Of a stretch of DNA of 64,000 nt, positions 1-22,892 are shown piece by piece. Within the stretch, counting starts at the first letter, position 1; the number at the start of each line of letters is the position of its first letter. The notes under the pieces are model-generated. The model ran no database searches. It worked only from the letters and a program-made list of their open reading frames with translations, and was not told where the DNA came from. The position numbers and the translations under genes were made by a program. The DNA is taken from positions 4,925,001 to 4,989,000 of the forward strand of contig WPIO01000009.1 of NCBI GenBank assembly GCA_009760855.2. Direction: 5' to 3'. Origin of the DNA: Cristatella mucedo (lineage: Eukaryota > Bryozoa > Phylactolaemata > Cristatellidae).

Positions 1-890
1 CCAACAGTTTTAAAGTGAAAGAACTGACGGGCTAATTTATTGCTCCGAAAGGATGCTGTTAGTCCGAAAAGAATGCACTGGTACACCAGTTTGGCTACCT
101 ATGGCAGGCAGAGCTAAGCTGTGCCCGGCCTCATGGTGTGAGTTTCACTACAAACCCACAACTCTTTTGATAAATCGTGAGTCTTCGCAGCAGCAACGGG
201 TTTCCAGATGAGTAGCTTTCTATCTCTGCGTCTGTATTGAAGCTGGCTTGACTACGGCTGTGCCACATATAAGCTTGCCATTATTACACCAGCGCCTCTT
301 AATTTAGCTATCTGTAACTGAAGACAGCTGGTTGCTACTGACCTTTCCATGACCTCGGGAACATCCACTAAACCTTTATTAAGGCTGCACACCCAGTTCG
401 TCCCCCAATTAGCCAATCACTGCCATAGACAATACTGTATCCCATACGGCATTGCGAACCAATACCGTGTCCAGCAATGTACACACCATTTAGTAAGACT
501 ACTTCGGGTTACCAACAAGCAGCACAGATCTCACACAGCAGAGTGCCTATTAACCTAAATTTCCAGTGAACAGGCATATAGCAAACTGCTGGTCCGGAAT
601 ACCTCCACCACCGAGTTTTGGAAGACATTTGATCTCGAGTTCAAAGGTTACTTCGACTTTTAAGATGCTGCTTCATGTAGATGCTTTATGTGTGTACTTA
701 CATAGAGACTTGGTAAGCCAATAAACATTACATTCTTACTCCTCGGCTTCATAAGTTGTATGCAACTTCTGAAATACAATCTAACTGTCGTTCTAACATT
801 AATCTTGTCAACAATTCACAAAGACCTGTTCCTTCTAAAGGATCTTTATACTTGAAAATCCTCCGGGGTGCAGATCTGGCAAAACCAGAA

Positions 891-916
891 TATATATATA
901 TATATATATATATATA
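891..916. repeat. (TA)13 microsatellite
   Basis: Uninterrupted TA dinucleotide array directly abutting the palindromic end of a SINE copy. Confidence 0.95.
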
Positions 917-958
917 GGGGCACTGTACAAATGAATTAATTCATTTGTACAGCGCCCC
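917..958. repeat. 42-bp near-perfect palindrome
   Basis: Two 21-base arms, 917-937 and 938-958, are reverse complements with one mismatched pair (A922 against C953) and no spacer. The arms read GGGGCACTGTACAAATGAATT and its complement. The right arm is the tail end of the adjacent minus-strand SINE, so the palindrome may be two SINE tails meeting head-on. Confidence 0.9.
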
Positions 959-1075
959 TAGGAGAACTTGATCTCTCTATTCAGGCGCTTCACATATATG
1001 CTACGGGGCTCGAGCCCACGACCTCGGTCGGGGCGAGAGCACGTTAACTGCTGAGCCAAAGCAGAGCCTGCAGTG
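938..1075 (-). mobile_element. tRNA-derived SINE, family A
   Basis: On the minus strand the right end is tRNA-like: an A-box-like GCTCAGCAGTTAACG segment, then a B-box-like GGTCGTGGGCTCGAGCC. A body follows, ending in a tail (AAGCGCCTGAATAGAG, then GTTCTCCTAGGGGCGC). Related copies occur at 15507-15640, 42586-42715 and 49505-49655. The tail resembles the 3' end of LINE family 1. Confidence 0.75.
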
Positions 1076-1231
1076 TGGCACATGCAGACGCTGCATGAGC
1101 AGGCGGCATCATGCGACAATCCATTATGCCGCCTGCTGTAACCCTCGACATTTCTGTGAAGATGGGTGCGAAATGGCAAGCATACACGAGATGGCTGAAG
1201 TGGCAATCGCCCGTGCCACCTAGAAACTCAC

Positions 1232-15065
<13,834 letters not shown>

Positions 15066-15460
15066 AGGATTAGCACGGCCTAGCACACCAACGACAAACG
15101 GATGTGACTCAGCTATTTAAAGCAATGACAGCCAAGCGCCGGCAAGCAACTTGGCGCGACCGACGACTGGCTGCTTGCCAAAAGCAGACGGCAGCCGTTC
15201 TGCTGCAGCACTCACGCTGGCATGAGCATTGCGCCACAACTTTTGTCCAGCCGAAACCATCCTGACTCCAGTGGAAATAAAGGCAGGTCGATAGCCACCC
15301 ACACAACCATCAACAGCAGGCTCGTAAAGTCCTAACTCACTTTTGCTGCAACTAGTTAGTGGCAGTATGAATGGAGTTAATTGATTTTGCACGTGTCAAT
15401 ATAAAGGGCAGGACAAATCGAGAAAAAATGTTTCTTCTCCCCTCTTCCTACTTCTGCTCC

Positions 15461-15462
<2 letters not shown>

Positions 15463-15495
<33 letters not shown>

Positions 15496-15506
15496 CCCCC
15501 CCCCCC
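15463..15506. repeat. (CT)n followed by poly-C
   Basis: About 15 CT units running into 14 C residues, directly next to a SINE. Confidence 0.95.
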
Positions 15507-15640
15507 GTCTATCCAGGCGCTTCACATATGCCACAGGACTCGAGCCCACGACATTGGCTGGTAAATTAATTGAACTTGACCTCGGTCGTCAAAGGCGAGC
15601 ACCTTAACCGCTGGGAAAAGCCAGGCCGATGCATACTGCC
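15507..15640 (-). mobile_element. tRNA-derived SINE, family A
   Basis: CAGGCGCTTCACATATGCC and ACTCGAGCCCACGAC then CTTAACCGCTGGG are shared with the copies at 938-1075 and 42586-42715. An extra AATTAATTGAACTTGACC segment sits in the middle. Confidence 0.7.
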
Positions 15641-16261
15641 GCCCCAATTAGGCAGATGCTTCGGCAAGTCATTCGGTAATTATAAGCTGCCGCTGTCATT
15701 TTGCGCATACTTTATACTGATCAACACGGCTGAAGAACAACGGCTATTCCATTGACTAGGACAAGCAACATAACCTGGGGACAGCCAAACTCGTGGTACA
15801 GATTGAGCAACGATCGGTGAGCCGTCGGTGGGGCCTGCTGCTGCTGCTGGTGGTGGGCCAGTCGATGGTGCAAGAAGATGCCACCACAGAGAGCACGAAA
15901 AGTAATGCATGCTATGCCCAAAGTGAGCCCTACTTCAGAGCCAGCAGTGAGTCGCCGTCAAGAGATTTAACTAGCCTGGACATACACTAACCAAGCAACA
16001 CCATTCCCAACAGAGAGGTCAGCTTGGCACAGCGTCCACGTAAATCATCAGGCTCACTAGACAGACCCCGAGAAATGAAGGCAGTGAGGAGCTCTGTCAA
16101 GACAGCACAAGTAAGCCTCCTTCAAAGGGGGGCATCCCACAGTGCATCACCAGAGCAGCTGGCATGCCGATGTTAACCCGGGGATTGGTTACCAAGTCTG
16201 AGCATTGGCAAGCAGTCTGGTCGGCCTTGGCCTGGCCCGAAAACTTGGTTGCTGATCCGGC

Positions 16262-16386
16262 AACAGTGAGTGTCACGTGGAACGGCAACCGTGAGTGTCA
16301 CGTGGAACGACAACCGTGAGTGTCACGTGGAACGACAACCGTGAGTGTCACGTGGAACGGCAACAGTCAGTCTCACGTGAAACAGC
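16262..16386. repeat. 25-bp minisatellite, about 5 units
   Basis: Unit CGTGAGTGTCACGTGGAACG plus RCAAC, five copies with few differences, no spacers. Each unit contains the E-box-like CACGTG. Confidence 0.92.
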
Positions 16387-16442
16387 ACTCACGCACACAC
16401 ACGGAAACGCAAATGGACACAGACACGTAATACCTTTGCTTT

Positions 16443-17484
16443 GATCCCTCCCAGCCTTCGAGCACCTCAAATTCTCTCAACTCACTTGCTGCATGCATTG
16501 ATGACATCCACACATGGATGGCAGCAAATTTTCTAAAACTTAACGATGATAAACTAACTTACTAGTTATGGGCAAACCCAGTGTGATTCAGAGATTGGAA
16601 AGGCTGACTTTCAAAATTGTCTCTGCCAGCATATCTCCAGCTGAATCAGCTCGAAATCTAGGTGACATATTCCAAAGCGACCTCTCGTTAGACGACCACA
16701 TCAGCTCCACAGTCAAATCTGCCTATTTTCAGCTTCATAACATTGCTAAAATTCGGGCTTGTTTAGATAAGGATACCATGTCCAAGTTGGTCCATGCATT
16801 CGTGACATCCCGTCTCGACTTCTGCAGCTCACTGCTTACTGGCCTACCGGCATGTGCGACCAGGCGATTGCAGCTGGTGCAAAACTGCAGCTAGGCTTGT
16901 CTGTCGTGAGCGTCGCAGTTGCCACATCACACCACTTCTTGCCGACCTGCACTGGCTACCAGTGAGGCAACGGATTGACTTCAAGGTTTTGTCACTCACT
17001 TTTAGGTCACTTCATTCTTTGGCTCCAGCCTATCTCTCAGATATACTACCCCATCAGGCCAAGCATCGTACCACCCGCTTTTCGGAATCCAACAGTCTGG
17101 AAATACCTCGTACAAACCTTAAATCCTTTGGAGACCGTGCATTCAGCTCGTATGCTCCCAAAGCCTGGAACTCCCTCCCGACCTGTGTCAGAATATCTAA
17201 TGACCTGACCACATTTAAAAGAAACTTAAAAACACCTATTTAGGACAGCATTTAGTGGGTCCCTGTGATTCGTCCTTGATGTGCTTATGCGTGCTGACAG
17301 TGTGCATGCTGCCACTAACCACATTTGCATGCTGACCCTGTGCATATCACCCCTAACCATATTATTCATTTTGTTTGTTTTTCAATCATGATTTTACTTA
17401 CTATTCAATTGCATATCACTTTGCAGCAAATGTAAAGCACCTAGAAAGAGATTAAGTTCTTTGAGGGCGCTTTATCAAGTGCAA

Positions 17485-17516
<32 letters not shown>
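16443..17516 (+). mobile_element. LINE family 1 copy with readable ORF2 C-terminus
   Basis: The best LINE copy. Two overlapping plus-strand frames (16568-16894 and 16854-17243) encode the post-RT C-terminal region of a CR1/L2-type element: RLDFCSSLLTGLP, LQLVQN then ITPLLADLHWLPVRQRIDFK, LTFRSLHSLAPAYLS, GDRAFSSYAPKAWNSLP. One frameshift near 16890 separates them. A 3' UTR ending CTAGAAAGAGATTAAG, GGGCGCTTTATCAAGTGCA and an (ATT)n tail follows. The 5' end is truncated. Confidence 0.9.
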
Positions 17517-17518
<2 letters not shown>

Positions 17519-19213
17519 ACTGCAATAGCTAGATGCGTCTCTAGCTTCTTTTTTAATGTAATCAAGACAGCTGAGCCTAGTCGCACTTTAAGCCATTTCA
17601 CCGCTCGAGATTTCGCATGCTGCACCTTCCTCTACTGCACCTTCCTCTGATAGGCTTCTCCGAGCTGCAGATGCAGGACTCGTTTAATCAAGGTCAAGGT
17701 CTGCTCTTCCTCACTCCGCCTCACTCCGCCGGTACCGATGGCGAACCTGCGTGCATAGGGTCTGCTCCTGCAAGTCACTAGCCGTGGGGCGAGTGTCTGG
17801 GCTTCACATGTATTCGTCGCAGATCGACTGAGACTAGACTAGCCCTCTTAAGAGAGCTCTGTTTGTGGCCTAGTTCTGTCCGGACGCGGTAGTCGCTACA
17901 GCCCGTTTATAAAAAAAAGAAAAATTGGACGGGGAAGTCTCGAATCGCTCTGCGAGCACGCAGAAACGCACGAACGCAGCATCAGTACATCAGCTTGCCA
18001 TTGGAAAGCCACTATTAGCGGCTCAAGCCGTCAAGTTGCTGCTACTTTGAAAGTGAGCGAGCGGCATGCCAGGTAAAGAACGAAATGAAAGATACGCTAA
18101 TGCTCCAAGTATACCTTACTGCCAACTGCGACCTGTAATGAGCCACATGAGGTGACATTCTCTACATGATCTTAGGCTGCAGCTGACGAGCTCTGGTCCG
18201 ACCCGAGACAGGTCAGAACGCCATCTGCCAGGAGATTCCGCGGCTGAGCGCAGACATACACACGGCGGTGGCTTTTGACTGGGCCAAGTATGTTTTACAT
18301 AACGCTCCCCGGCAACGAGAAATGGGGAGATAGGTATCACTACATTTAAGTTCGTTGAAAGGTGTCGTTTCACCACTAACCGACCGACACTAGTATGTAT
18401 GTACAACGGCGAACAAGCTATAGGTTAGACAGAGTCAGCGACGGCGCTTGACAATACCTGCGCCGGTAAACACGATCTTACCAACACCAAAGCAAGCCAA
18501 TATCGGGAAGTCCTGATAAACAGGTCCCGGAGCCACAGGAGCAGCACCAATCCAATCAATGCAGCAAACCGCGATAGGGGAAGTGACGACGACACGACTA
18601 CCGTAACCTTGACCTTTATTAGGTTATTCATGGCCACGAAGATGTGCTCGAGTGCACCGTGTCAGCAGGAGCGTAATTTACGACTCACTTCGATGGCCTA
18701 AACATAGCGGAGCGGTTTCGAAACACCAAGCACAACTGACTATGTGGTTTGTGTATGTTTAATTCAAGAGCCGCTAGCAACCACTTGGGCTGTCATATTC
18801 TGACTGATAAAAGTATTCCACCGCTTCCCTGCAACTGTGGGCGTGGCCACGCCCACAGTGCCTCTCAGCCCCAGCCGGACTCACACCAATCGGCCCGGCC
18901 AACGGGCGCTTAGAGTACCATCTCATTAGGCACTGCAGTTGAACAGTATCGGCCAAATAAGCTGGATTTAATTGGAAAGGGTTAGTTTTGGTCACGTGAC
19001 CCAACAATCCCGCAGCAAGAAACTTACTGCCTGTCCACCGGTCTGTGTGGACGCTATCCACTCGCTCTTCCTCCTTCTCGACTCTAATGGCGCTCCGGAG
19101 CTGCTTCCACGACGGCCACCGCTTCACTCGTATGTACGCTCGCTTTCTCGCGTTTGCCTGCGTACGATACAATACAGCCGCCGTCGTCAGTACCAAAGCT
19201 TGCTTGTGGGGGC
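17517..19213. other. host spacer left of the viral element
   Basis: No gene was recognised. Codon-poor ORFs on both strands (18116-18637, 18774-19268) have no domain I can name, and the last runs into the viral TIR. A 26-bp palindrome lies at 18834-18859. Confidence 0.5.
18834..18859. repeat. 26-bp perfect palindrome with GGGCGTGG boxes
   Basis: ACTGTGGGCGTGG followed directly by its reverse complement. Each arm contains a GGGCGTGG, which resembles an Sp1/KLF-type GC box. Confidence 0.85.
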
Positions 19214-19218
19214 GGGGC
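19214..19218. repeat. target-site duplication, left copy (GGGGC)
   Basis: GGGGC immediately precedes AGTAGTATG; the same five bases follow the right TIR at 41146-41150. Confidence 0.8.
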
Positions 19219-19462
19219 AGTAGTATGTGATTTTTCCATTTCGCACCCTGACCCTCACTCGAGCACACTCCAAAATTCGACCTCGCTATCGCTCAGTCTC
19301 CTTTTGAAGTGGCCCTCCTGAGTGTCAGTGTGTCCGAAAAAGAAAAATCAAATCCTACTCCAACAGGTGCAGCTTCGGCGCAATGGAAAACAATAGACTA
19401 CATTCCTAAATTTAGTTATTATATATTATAGTAAAAAAAATTTTCAGTTTCTAAATTTGATT
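19219..19462 (+). repeat. left terminal inverted repeat
   Basis: Matches the reverse complement of 40905-41145 over its whole length with about eight substitutions and short indels (a GT doubling near 19332 and one A). Starts AGTAGTATGTGATTTTTCC; the inner end is TTTCTAAATTTGATT. Confidence 0.95.
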
Positions 19463-19469
19463 AAAATAG

Positions 19470-19915
19470 ATGGATCAATTTCCAAGAATTAAAAAACTTT
19501 CAATAATTATAGGAAAACGGCAGATTTAAGAAAAAAGTTTGCTCTTCAAAGACATGATGAAACAGTCGCATATAAGATTAAAGTTAGATCATGCCTAACT
19601 AAGTTAACAAGATTAAGATATATAATTAAAATAGTAAATATACTAGTAGCTTTAGGAGTTACAGTTTCTACAACGCATGTTCACGCTCATCCTGAAATAA
19701 CTAATGCAGTCTCAGCTTTCTCAGCACTAACAGCTATGCTAATGGCAGTTGATGGTGTTTTAGTTGAAATAGATAAAGCAAAAAGATTTACTCTTGATTC
19801 TAACACACAGTTTATTTAAAAAATAACAGATGCTTTATCTGATGAAGTACTTACAAAAGAAGAGTCTGATAATCTTATAGAAAGACGTTCACAAACAGAA
19901 ATTAGTCCTGTTTAA
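19470..19915 (+). pseudogene. small membrane protein of the viral element, broken
   Basis: It lies just inside the left TIR. ATG at 19470 abuts TTAAAATAG, the element's usual start motif. After about 15 codons a frameshift (near 19513) is needed to enter the main frame, which runs to TAA 19913-19915 with one in-frame TAA at 19817. The main frame has a basic N-terminal part, then two hydrophobic segments (IIKIVNILVALGVTV and FSALTAMLMAVDGVL) separated by HVHAHPEITN, and a charged tail. I do not recognise a family; a two-pass membrane protein is all that can be said. It overlaps the integrase 3' end convergently by 14 bp. Confidence 0.6.
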
Positions 19916-20780
19916 TCACTTGCAATTCCTCTGTAACAAAACTCCTTTTAACATCATTTATCCAAAAACGCACCGGTTGTTTTTTCAATACCATTATTCT
20001 AACAATAGTATGTTTAGTTAAACTCCATATCGGATCTGTAGCTCTTCTTCTTTTTTCATCTTCTCCTTCACCAGGTTCTAGTAAATATCTAACAGTTGTT
20101 CCAAGTTCTAGTCATTTTTCTTGTTCTCCAACTTTTCTATGATATTTTGGTATATTTAATTTTACAGATTATTTTTTTATCGCCTTTACAGGTTCTTCAC
20201 CAATAGATCTCGTAACACTATTATTTAGATAATCAATAATCTTTGGTAAATTATAAATCCATTCTTTATTTCTAGTGAAATCTCCATTATTAATGTTTTC
20301 TAATTATTTTTCATATTGTGCAATAAATGCTCTTTCTGCTACAGTTCTATTCATTCTTTCAACAAGTGCAACACTCTTTTTACTACTAGCTTCTATAACT
20401 TGTGTCTCATGTCTTTTCATTTCTTTCATGAATTCTCCTTTAAACTCAGATCCTGGATCTACTGTTATCTTCTTTGGCCACTTCAATAAAATTTTTGTGT
20501 AAATATCTGTTATAGCTTGTGTTAATTCCTTAGAAGACATTGTTTTAAGTGGTCTCGAGTCTTTATATCTGCTAGCAACATCAATAACACTCAAAGCATA
20601 TTTGTATCCAGAATCATTTGGCATATACAAAATGTCTGCTTGATGACTTTCGTTAGGTTTAGCTGTATCAAAGAAACCTTTTGGAATTACTTTCGGTCTT
20701 AGCTTGAATATCTGACTTATATCAAACTCTGGATTAAATTTCCCTTCCTTTTTTCTTTCATTCAGAGTTAAAAATGACAT
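19902..20780 (-). pseudogene. retroviral-type (rve) DDE integrase of Polinton, three internal stops
   Basis: Catalyses joining of the linear viral DNA ends to host DNA. The intact N-terminal 158 codons hold the catalytic core: D49 in QADIL, D108 in TVDPGSEFKG and E141 in VERMNRT, the D,D-33-E arrangement, plus IDVASRY. The same frame then contains TAA at 20306-20304, TAA at 20171-20169 and TGA at 20114-20112 before the natural end at 19904-19902. The segment between carries the usual Polinton C-terminal SH3/chromodomain-like region (RATDPIWSLT, PVRFWIND). Full length would be about 292 residues, normal for the family. It starts back to back with the Cys-rich gene over a shared palindromic TTCTATAGAA. 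Confidence 0.95.
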
Positions 20781-20789
20781 TCTATAGAA
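20781..20789. promoter_or_regulatory. shared divergent start motif TTCTATAGAA
   Basis: The 9-bp gap between the divergent integrase and Cys-rich genes is almost entirely the palindrome TTCTATAGAA, giving each gene a TATAGA just before its ATG. It is the clearest example of the start motif seen at most genes of the element. Confidence 0.6.
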
Positions 20790-21104
20790 ATGGAAATATT
20801 TTGTGAAAGCTGTTCGACAACATTTAGCGAAATTGAATACTTAGAGTCAGGTCATCCAGTTTGCCAAAAGGTTAAACGAAGACCAAAGTTAAAGTATGAA
20901 ATGCGTTGCGATGTGTGCGATTTAGATAGTACAGAAACAGAATTCGATTGTGGTATTTTAAGAAACAATAAAATAATCATTTGCGCAGATTGTTATTATG
21001 CAAGGAATAAATATTCCAAACAAAGACCTACAAAAATATATTGCTTAGCAAAGAAACACTTAAAAAAGGGTGTTCCGAGCTATTCTGCATTCATCATTGT
21101 TTAG
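20790..21104 (+). CDS. small Cys-rich (zinc-ribbon-like) viral protein
   Basis: 104 residues with CESC near the N-terminus, a single C at 25, CDVCD at about residue 40, C54 and CADC at about 65. The paired cysteines suggest one or two zinc-binding ribbons. Uninterrupted. The start MEIFCESC resembles the MEIYxLKCKK start of the DUF5679-like gene at 28712, so the two may be related. Function unknown; DNA or RNA binding is only a guess. Confidence 0.7.
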   Translation: MEIFCESCSTTFSEIEYLESGHPVCQKVKRRPKLKYEMRCDVCDLDSTETEFDCGILRNNKIIICADCYYARNKYSKQRPTKIYCLAKKHLKKGVPSYSAFIIV

Positions 21105-21211
21105 AACACTTATCAATAATGCACATAGCAAAACTGTTCCCATTAGTAAAAGGTAAGCGCAAAGCAACTAAATTAAAATAATTAAATGTATTACTGGTTC
21201 ATTTGTACTTC

Positions 21212-22065
21212 TCAGGTACTTATGTAAGAAATTAAAAGATTAACCTTCATATTTCCTAGGTTGTCAGTATAATAATAATCAGCAGGCAATCTATTAAAAT
21301 ACGCGTAATACTTAAAATCTGTACCACTAGAAGAAGTATTTATAACTCTTATATCTCCAGATAATATTGTTGTATCACTGCTAGGCCTTAATTGTATACA
21401 ACTAGACGATCCAACTACCATAGCACTAAGTATTATAATAGGTGGACTATTCTTATTTTGCCAAGAATATGCAGTAGAAATATTAATAATAGAATTCATC
21501 GCTCTAGGATTCAATATAAGTACAACGACTTCTGTTATTTTTTTAACAGTTCTGTCAACATATGACTTTGTTGCAGCATCTGAAGAATTAACAGCTTCAA
21601 CAACATTAATTATAGAGTTATTATTCATATTCAAATTTGTTGTAGCAGGAGAATTCTTCAGTAATACATCTCTCTTCAATCCTCCATAAGTAACACATCA
21701 GGAAGAACTGTTGGTGTAGTACTAGTAGAATTCCAATATGTAGAAGTAATAGCAAAACTATTCATATTTAAATCTCCACTCATTGTATCTCCAGATTTTT
21801 TGACATAATTAGACACTTGACTTACATAACCAGCATCTGTTGGATTAACTCCTGGAGCAAAATTTTTAATTGGTCTATTCTGTAAATTTAAAGAAGTGCT
21901 ACTATTTACAATAAAGTTTGCATCTGCATATGCTTTTGTTACAACATCGCCATCACTCACAGGATCTCTCATATTAATAATTCTGTTACCATTTGCATCA
22001 AGGTCTGATAGAATATAACCATTTATTCTACTAACGCACTCATCACAATGATGTCGTCGACTCAT
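21212..22065 (-). pseudogene. fibre protein A, frameshifted near 21680
   Basis: N-terminal frame 22065-21676, C-terminal frame 21679-21212 (no ATG). Both carry the same shaft-like repeat: LSDLDANGNRIINM...DVVTKAYAD, SGDLNMNSFAI in the first, LNMNNNSIINV...DAATKSYVD in the second. This repeat is known from tailed-phage fibres and adintovirus-type fibres. The last ~100 residues lack repeats and probably form the receptor-binding head. An extra or missing base in VLLMED/GGLKRD explains the break. The ATG at 22065 abuts TTATATAG. It resembles the three plus-strand fibres at 32430-35158. Confidence 0.8.
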
Positions 22066-22291
22066 CTATATAATTACTAATTAAAATCTTCGATCTATCT
22101 AACACTTTTATAACAATAGGAACTATTCTAGAAAATCTACAAGGATCATGTTCTTCAACTACTTTAATCAAACATCTTCTTATATAATACTTTATATCAT
22201 AACCGTTTGCTTTCTTATTATTAAATCTGCCATATTTGCTTATAAGATCAAACTCAAAATCAAAATACTTTTCATCATTAAGCAATAGCAT
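22043..22291 (-). CDS. small basic viral protein downstream of the YqaJ nuclease
   Basis: 82 residues; ATG at 22291 overlaps the end of the nuclease gene by 14 bp and the start of fibre A by 23 bp. Charged and helical-looking (FDFEFDLISKYGR, YYIRRCLIKVVEEHDP). It could be the frameshifted C-terminus of the nuclease rather than a separate gene. No family recognised. Confidence 0.5.
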   Translation of the reverse strand: MLLLNDEKYFDFEFDLISKYGRFNNKKANGYDIKYYIRRCLIKVVEEHDPCRFSRIVPIVIKVLDRSKILISNYIDESTTSL

Positions 22292-22871
22292 AAATTGGTT
22301 CTCTAATTGGCATATCTAAATCAGTATTAGGAATTCTTACATTTCCAGCTGCTACATAGTCCGACGGAGGTTCTTCACAATTCAATCCAGGAACAAACAT
22401 CTCAAACTCAGAGTAAAAGCATTCACTAAGTTTTAAAACATGTAAGCCTAGTAAACACTGCGCATGATATTGTTTAGGTATAAAGTCATCAATGATATTT
22501 CTGCTCCACAAGCATTTTATTTCTACTAGAGTATTGTTATCTATTATTCCATCAGGAGAATATCTGTAAACACCATCACTACTAAAACAATCGTTTGCAT
22601 TATCAAGTTTTAATTTTAGTTTCATTTCTAAAAACTTTGCAGCAATAGGTTCAAATACTTTACCAAACAACATTGGAGGAAATCTCATACTAGAATTATT
22701 AGCAATGTATTTTTTTAGTTTTCTATTTGCAATTAATTCTATATCAGTTTCAGTTTGATCTCCAAATACTAGATCATTCCCAAGCACTGAGTAGACCTCT
22801 GAGCCTCCAATATTCAAGGACATTGATTTTTTCCACTCATCTGAACCTTGCACAAAATCAAATTTATTCAT
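22278..22871 (-). CDS. YqaJ/lambda-exonuclease-type PD-(D/E)XK nuclease
   Basis: 197 residues, uninterrupted. Signature order of YqaJ viral recombinases: N-terminal IGGSE (21-25) and LG, FGKVFEPIAA with E74, SPDG with D107, EIK with E117 and K119, then KQYHAQ with Gln134/138. In phages and large DNA viruses this nuclease resects DNA 5' ends for single-strand annealing recombination. It lies just downstream of the major capsid gene on the same strand. It is an accessory gene rather than part of the Polinton core set. Start ATG 22871 follows AAATATA. Confidence 0.87.
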   Translation of the reverse strand: MNKFDFVQGSDEWKKSMSLNIGGSEVYSVLGNDLVFGDQTETDIELIANRKLKKYIANNSSMRFPPMLFGKVFEPIAAKFLEMKLKLKLDNANDCFSSDGVYRYSPDGIIDNNTLVEIKCLWSRNIIDDFIPKQYHAQCLLGLHVLKLSECFYSEFEMFVPGLNCEEPPSDYVAAGNVRIPNTDLDMPIREPIYAIA

Positions 22872-22892
22872 TATATTTCTGGTTTAATTTTT

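Larger units (their letters stand above)
1..1231 (-). other. STX5 intron (3'-most visible), no coding sequence recognised
   Basis: This stretch follows the splice donor at 1231 on the minus strand, so it should be intronic. The remaining STX5 exon(s), carrying the end of the SNARE helix and the membrane anchor, were not found here and probably lie left of the window. It holds a TA array, a 42-bp palindrome and a tRNA-derived SINE, listed separately. Confidence 0.6.

Noticed and set aside
16262-16386. Possible CRISPR array
   Set aside because: The units are contiguous 25-mers without unique spacers, in an animal genome.
18774-19268. 164-codon minus-strand ORF as a host gene
   Set aside because: It runs into the viral TIR and has no recognisable domain.
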